Shown here in pieces: positions 27,758 through 30,004 of a DNA stretch of 30,004 nucleotides. A program made the translations under genes and the position numbers. Source of the stretch: a virus. Each line of letters opens with the position of its first letter. Positions within the stretch are counted from its first letter, which is position 1. Under the pieces are notes generated by a model. The model worked only from the letters and a program-made list of their open reading frames with translations, was not told the DNA's origin and ran no database searches. The stretch lies in IMG/VR virus record IMGVR_UViG_3300044701_000435, positions 1-30,004 of that record. One strand, written 5' to 3'.

Positions 27758-28254
27758 GCTTTAAAGTAGACACCAGAGATAAGAATGCGCGAAGTGGCTT
27801 GGAGTTGGCTTGCAAGACTTGTGATGTCTCCGTTTTCGTAATGGCTCAACTCGCAGTAGGAAGTCCCACCGACAACCTTACCAATCACAGAAGTCTTCGC
27901 TTGAGTCGTCGCATTGTCCAACCAAATGGACACAGCAGCGTCGTAGGTCGCAGCATCAGGAAGACCCAACCGAAGGTTTCCGGTCGCAGAACCACTTACC
28001 GAGTTAATGGTCAGATCAACGGTAAATGTCTCAACAAAACCAACAGCCGTTCGTCGAGCAGTGTTGACGGTAAAGTTAAACGTGCGACCACCACCGGAAT
28101 CAATCAGCGTAGGAACCCACGTTGACGGAGCCAGCATCGGCAGCGCGGCGTAGATCTCCGAGAAGTTGTCGTTGGCCTTCTGCCAAGACGCACGGAGCGT
28201 GTCTCCGGTGTTGTCGTTTGCGGTTGATCCGGTGTTAATGACTTGTTGCGACAT
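27754..28254 (-). CDS. Structural protein with NTGSTANDNTGDTLR motif
   Basis: A 166-residue protein starting MSQQVINTGSTANDNTGDTL, then RASWQKANDNFSEIYAALP. This N-terminal module (Asn-Thr-Gly-x-x-Ala-Asn-Asp) is one I recognise from virion and fibre-associated proteins of many aquatic phages. The remainder is beta-rich (TFNFTVNTARRTAVGFVETF; YCELSHYENGDITSLASQLQ). It is probably a particle surface or fibre-attachment protein. Start follows the lipoprotein stop by one base (TGATATG). Confidence 0.75.
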   Translation of the reverse strand: MSQQVINTGSTANDNTGDTLRASWQKANDNFSEIYAALPMLAPSTWVPTLIDSGGGRTFNFTVNTARRTAVGFVETFTVDLTINSVSGSATGNLRLGLPDAATYDAAVSIWLDNATTQAKTSVIGKVVGGTSYCELSHYENGDITSLASQLQATSRILISGVYFKA

Positions 28255-28255
28255 A

Positions 28256-28486
28256 TCAATCCTTTGGCAATGCGTACCAACCTTCTGCGAGCGTTATACG
28301 GTTGCTAGAGCGCACAGAAACTCCGTCCGCACTTTTGACCCATACTCGCGCTTTAACGCTTTCAGCGAGCCTCACCGGCTCACCGTGAGGTACCATAACA
28401 ACGCGAGTCCCACAGCCACAACTACCCACCAGAGCGGTCAATGCGATCCAGAAGCTTTTCTTTAAGCTCTTTGTCTGGTTTTGCAT
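28256..28486 (-). CDS. Small lipoprotein, possible lysis (spanin-like) component
   Basis: A 76-residue protein from ATG 28486 with a basic N-terminus (MQNQTKSLKK), a hydrophobic core (SFWIALTALVGSC) and a lipobox-like VGSC followed by GC, as in signal-peptidase-II substrates. The mature part, TRVVMVPHGEPVRLAESVKA, is short. Such small lipoproteins next to holin-like genes can be outer-membrane spanins. It overlaps the 47-residue gene by 65 bases in another frame. Spanin identity is inference; there is no Pro-rich Rz1 signature. Confidence 0.6.
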   Translation of the reverse strand: MQNQTKSLKKSFWIALTALVGSCGCGTRVVMVPHGEPVRLAESVKARVWVKSADGVSVRSSNRITLAEGWYALPKD

Positions 28487-28565
28487 CTTCAACGGTAGGA
28501 GGGGTTTTAGCCAGACTAGTCAACCACTTCAAAAGACCGGTGACGATCTGCTCGATGATGTTCAC
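28422..28565 (-). CDS. Candidate 47-residue protein
   Basis: A GTG at 28565 overlaps the upstream stop (GTGA) and opens a 47-codon frame (VNIIEQIVTGLLKWLTSLAK, then a charged tail KPDKELKEKLLDRID). The N-terminus is amphipathic, with no full membrane span. The coding end overlaps the lipoprotein gene. Coupling and an acidic/basic helix suggest a real small protein, but it is short. Confidence 0.5.
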   Translation of the reverse strand: MNIIEQIVTGLLKWLTSLAKTPPTVEDAKPDKELKEKLLDRIDRSGG

Positions 28566-28741
28566 TGCGGTTTCTTGTCAGCGTCTTTGGCAGCGATCAA
28601 ACCAAAGCCAACGGTTACCGCAGCAACGGTTGCGGTGAGGTCAATGTTGGTCGAAGGATCGCCATCGAACAGTGCTTTAAGCGCACCGCCAACAGCGACC
28701 AAGATTGCACCAACACCGGCAAGAGTAGTTTTCCAGTTCAT
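28562..28741 (-). CDS. Small membrane protein, holin-like candidate
   Basis: A 59-residue protein (MNWKTTLAGVGAILVAVGGA...), starting at ATG 28741 in an ATGA overlap. Two hydrophobic segments, WKTTLAGVGAILVAVGGALK and ATVAAVTVGFGLIAAK, are separated by a polar turn (DGDPSTN). The end is charged (DADKKPQ). Small two-span proteins next to membrane and lipoprotein genes are commonly holins. I recognise this N-terminal pattern from uncharacterised phage proteins. Holin function is inferred. Confidence 0.65.
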   Translation of the reverse strand: MNWKTTLAGVGAILVAVGGALKALFDGDPSTNIDLTATVAAVTVGFGLIAAKDADKKPQ

Positions 28742-28908
28742 TTCTTAATGGCTTTGTAGAGTCCAATTGCAGCGGCAATAAAAGCCAACACAGCGGCTCC
28801 AAGTTGAAACCACTGTGTTAGCTGTGGGATGAATGAAACCGCACCAGCAGCGGCAGCGGTCGCTAGAGAGATTCCAACTCCACTGCTGTTGTTGGTATCG
28901 GTTTGCAT
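28738..28908 (-). CDS. Small membrane protein, holin-like candidate
   Basis: A 56-residue protein (MQTDTNNSSGVGISLATAAA...) from ATG 28908, overlapping the upstream stop (TAATG). The main hydrophobic segment is FQLGAAVLAFIAAAIGLYKA near the C-terminus, with an Ala-rich stretch before it and a basic end (IKK). Together with the next gene it looks like a pair of membrane proteins, one possibly the holin and one an antiholin. Inferred from topology and neighbourhood. Confidence 0.6.
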   Translation of the reverse strand: MQTDTNNSSGVGISLATAAAAGAVSFIPQLTQWFQLGAAVLAFIAAAIGLYKAIKK

Positions 28909-29060
28909 TACTCGGATTTAGGTTGGGCGGCGTTGACGATCAAATCGACCAGCGGCAAAGCAACTTTGGCGTTTTGAATGCCACCGGCTTTAACCGCGAT
29001 ATCAATGAGTTGCAGAAGACCGTTGGCTTGCTCTTGAGTCAGCTTGATCGTGATTTCCAT
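28908..29060 (-). CDS. Small helical protein
   Basis: A 50-residue protein (MEITIKLTQEQANGLLQLID...) starting at ATG 29060, one base after the upstream stop (TAATATG). Helical with hydrophobic repeats (VKAGGIQNAKVALPLVDLIV). Proteins of this kind (M-E-I-x-I-K-L-T-x-x-Q at the start) are common in tail/fibre-adjacent regions of aquatic phages. Their function is unknown. Confidence 0.6.
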   Translation of the reverse strand: MEITIKLTQEQANGLLQLIDIAVKAGGIQNAKVALPLVDLIVNAAQPKSE

Positions 29061-29061
29061 A

Positions 29062-29421
29062 TTAGGCGACCACAGCTTCAACGACCGGAGCCACAACGTC
29101 AACAACCGGCGCCACCCACGGCAGCGGCGGAGCGATGACCGGAGGGTTGATCTGGTCGTTGATCTGCTGAGTGACGTTCGCTTCGATGGCGGTCTTGTCC
29201 ACGCCATTGGCGAAGCACCAGTCCAGCACCTGATCCTGCGTCAGATCCTCGTATGGAGTGAAGTTGCCACTCGGAGGAGCGAACGACGCACTGCCGTAGC
29301 AGGTGCCGCTGTACTGATCCTGCGAGCCGTTGCAACGCCAGTCGGCGGTGATGACGACATCGGAGTAGGTGCCTTCGACTTTGCGGACGAGAAGGCGTTC
29401 GATGATCCAAGAGATGTTCAT
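29062..29421 (-). CDS. DUF7936-like tail-region protein
   Basis: A 119-residue protein starting at ATG 29421, one base after the fibre stop (TAATATG). The N-terminal half (MNISWIIERLLVRKVEGTYS, then VVITADWRCNGSQDQYSGTC) is the pattern I know from DUF7936 proteins found beside fibre genes in many phages. It then has LTQDQVLDWCFANGVDKTAI, and ends with Pro/Val-rich repeats (VVDVVAPVVEAVVA). Function unknown. Probably a particle or fibre-associated protein. Confidence 0.7.
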   Translation of the reverse strand: MNISWIIERLLVRKVEGTYSDVVITADWRCNGSQDQYSGTCYGSASFAPPSGNFTPYEDLTQDQVLDWCFANGVDKTAIEANVTQQINDQINPPVIAPPLPWVAPVVDVVAPVVEAVVA

Positions 29422-29422
29422 A

Positions 29423-30004
29423 TTAGGCGTTCTTCAGAGCGTTGACTTCAGCGGCCAGTTCCTGAATGGCTTTCACCAACACGGGAATAAGGTCTTGGCG
29501 AACGGACTTATAAGGAGCTTCGCCTTCGGGAGCAGCGTCCTTCCACTCGTCCACAAGGTTCGGGAACACCTGCTCAAACTCTTGAGCGATGAAACCCCTG
29601 TCACCCTTGATGTCCTTACCCTTACCAGCCTTCCAGTCAAACTTACGCGGCTTGAGTGCGAGAATAGCACCCAGACCAACGTCGATGTCTTGGACGTTTT
29701 CCTTCAGTCGAGAATCGGAGATTGCCGAGATTGTTCCGTTCGTTGCCGACACAGTTCCGCTGTAACTGACGTAAAACTTGAACGCAGCATCAGTGGTCGA
29801 ATAAAGCAAGTATGAGTAGGCATTAGAAGCGTTTGAGCTTCCAACAGTCGAATAATAAGGAGCGGTTGCACTGTACGCCGCCTTGAGTCCAATTCCAGCA
29901 TTGGAAGCGGAACTCGTCGTCCCCACCAACAGATTCCCGCTCGCGTCGAGCGTCATCTTGAGCGACGTAGCCTTCGTGTTAGATGCTTGCTGGCCGTTGT
30001 AGAA
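29423..30004 (-). CDS. Tail fibre C-terminus with peptidase S74 chaperone (cut by window edge)
   Basis: The frame is open from the right edge (30004) through 193 codons to the stop at 29423. The first ATG at 29956 is not a start, because the open frame continues upstream (FYNGQQASNTKATSLK). Repetitive Ser/Thr/Ala/Tyr segments (SSASNAGIGLKAAYSATAPY) precede ISDSRLKENVQDIDVGLGAI, the diagnostic start of the S74 intramolecular chaperone, then LKPRKFDWKAGKGKDIKGDR and GFIAQEFEQVFPNLVDEW. In this family the chaperone trimerises and folds the fibre and then cleaves itself off. Its N-terminus is probably the fragment at 1-236. Confidence 0.85.
   Translation of the reverse strand, partial: FYNGQQASNTKATSLKMTLDASGNLLVGTTSSASNAGIGLKAAYSATAPYYSTVGSSNASNAYSYLLYSTTDAAFKFYVSYSGTVSATNGTISAISDSRLKENVQDIDVGLGAILALKPRKFDWKAGKGKDIKGDRGFIAQEFEQVFPNLVDEWKDAAPEGEAPYKSVRQDLIPVLVKAIQELAAEVNALKNA

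Noticed and set aside
1-30004. Direct circular joining of base 30004 to base 1
   Set aside because: The fibre frame is broken at the junction (two leftover bases on one side, none on the other) and no terminal direct repeat is visible, so I do not claim a closed circle.

Overview
This window is tailed-phage DNA, most likely close to a complete genome of a small, long-tailed (siphovirus-like) phage. Every gene I can support lies on the minus strand, so the window is transcribed from high to low coordinates. The genes are tightly packed and very often joined by ATGA, GTGA, TAATG or TGATATG stop/start overlaps. I see no integrase, lysogeny repressor, DNA polymerase, tRNA, CRISPR array or insertion sequence. 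The host cannot be named from the sequence. Many gene starts lack a Shine-Dalgarno (SD) sequence and are preceded by C/A-rich leaders, which argues against a classic Bacillus or enterobacterial type phage.

Layout in order of transcription (right to left). (1) 30004-28256: a tail fibre C-terminus with a peptidase S74 chaperone domain, a DUF7936-like protein, several very small proteins including two membrane or holin-like candidates, and a small lipoprotein. (2) 28254-19310: the structural cassette, with neck/connector proteins, tail terminator-like protein, tail tube, presumed assembly chaperone, a short tape measure, and distal tail proteins including two tandem paralogs and an unrecognised 897-residue protein. 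(3) 19273-16194: the recombination block, with a candidate promoter, a short CxxC protein, Bet/RecT annealing protein, a Cas4/RecB-like Fe-S nuclease, a MazG-like pyrophosphohydrolase, an SSB-like protein and RusA resolvase. (4) 15987-12948: a dense cluster of tiny accessory genes around a lysozyme-like transglycosylase and a ribbon-helix-helix protein, ending with a helix-turn-helix gene. (5) 12880-8473: metallophosphoesterase, small proteins, a DUF1376 replication protein, DnaB helicase, a second SSB-like protein and an HTH protein. (6) 8472-8306: the most repeat-rich intergenic region. (7) 8305-1: packaging and head, with a small terminase, a PD-(D/E)XK nuclease, a GpA-type large terminase, portal, a fused ClpP-protease/major capsid protein, small head proteins and a fibre N-terminus.

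The two ends look like the N-terminal and C-terminal parts of one fibre gene. Joined through the ends, the order becomes the canonical terminase-portal-protease-capsid-(fibre, lysis)-neck-tail order, so the molecule may be circular or circularly permuted with a piece missing. A direct join is out of frame. DNA synthesis presumably uses the host polymerase, with phage DnaB, SSB-like and recombination proteins.

The points most worth checking are: the capsid fusion with a probable internal start; a 63-nt extended hairpin in front of the replication genes; a second structured intergenic region next to rusA; the palindromic repeats upstream of the terminase genes; and a cluster of tiny genes joined by a repeated ribosome-binding/stop-start junction.
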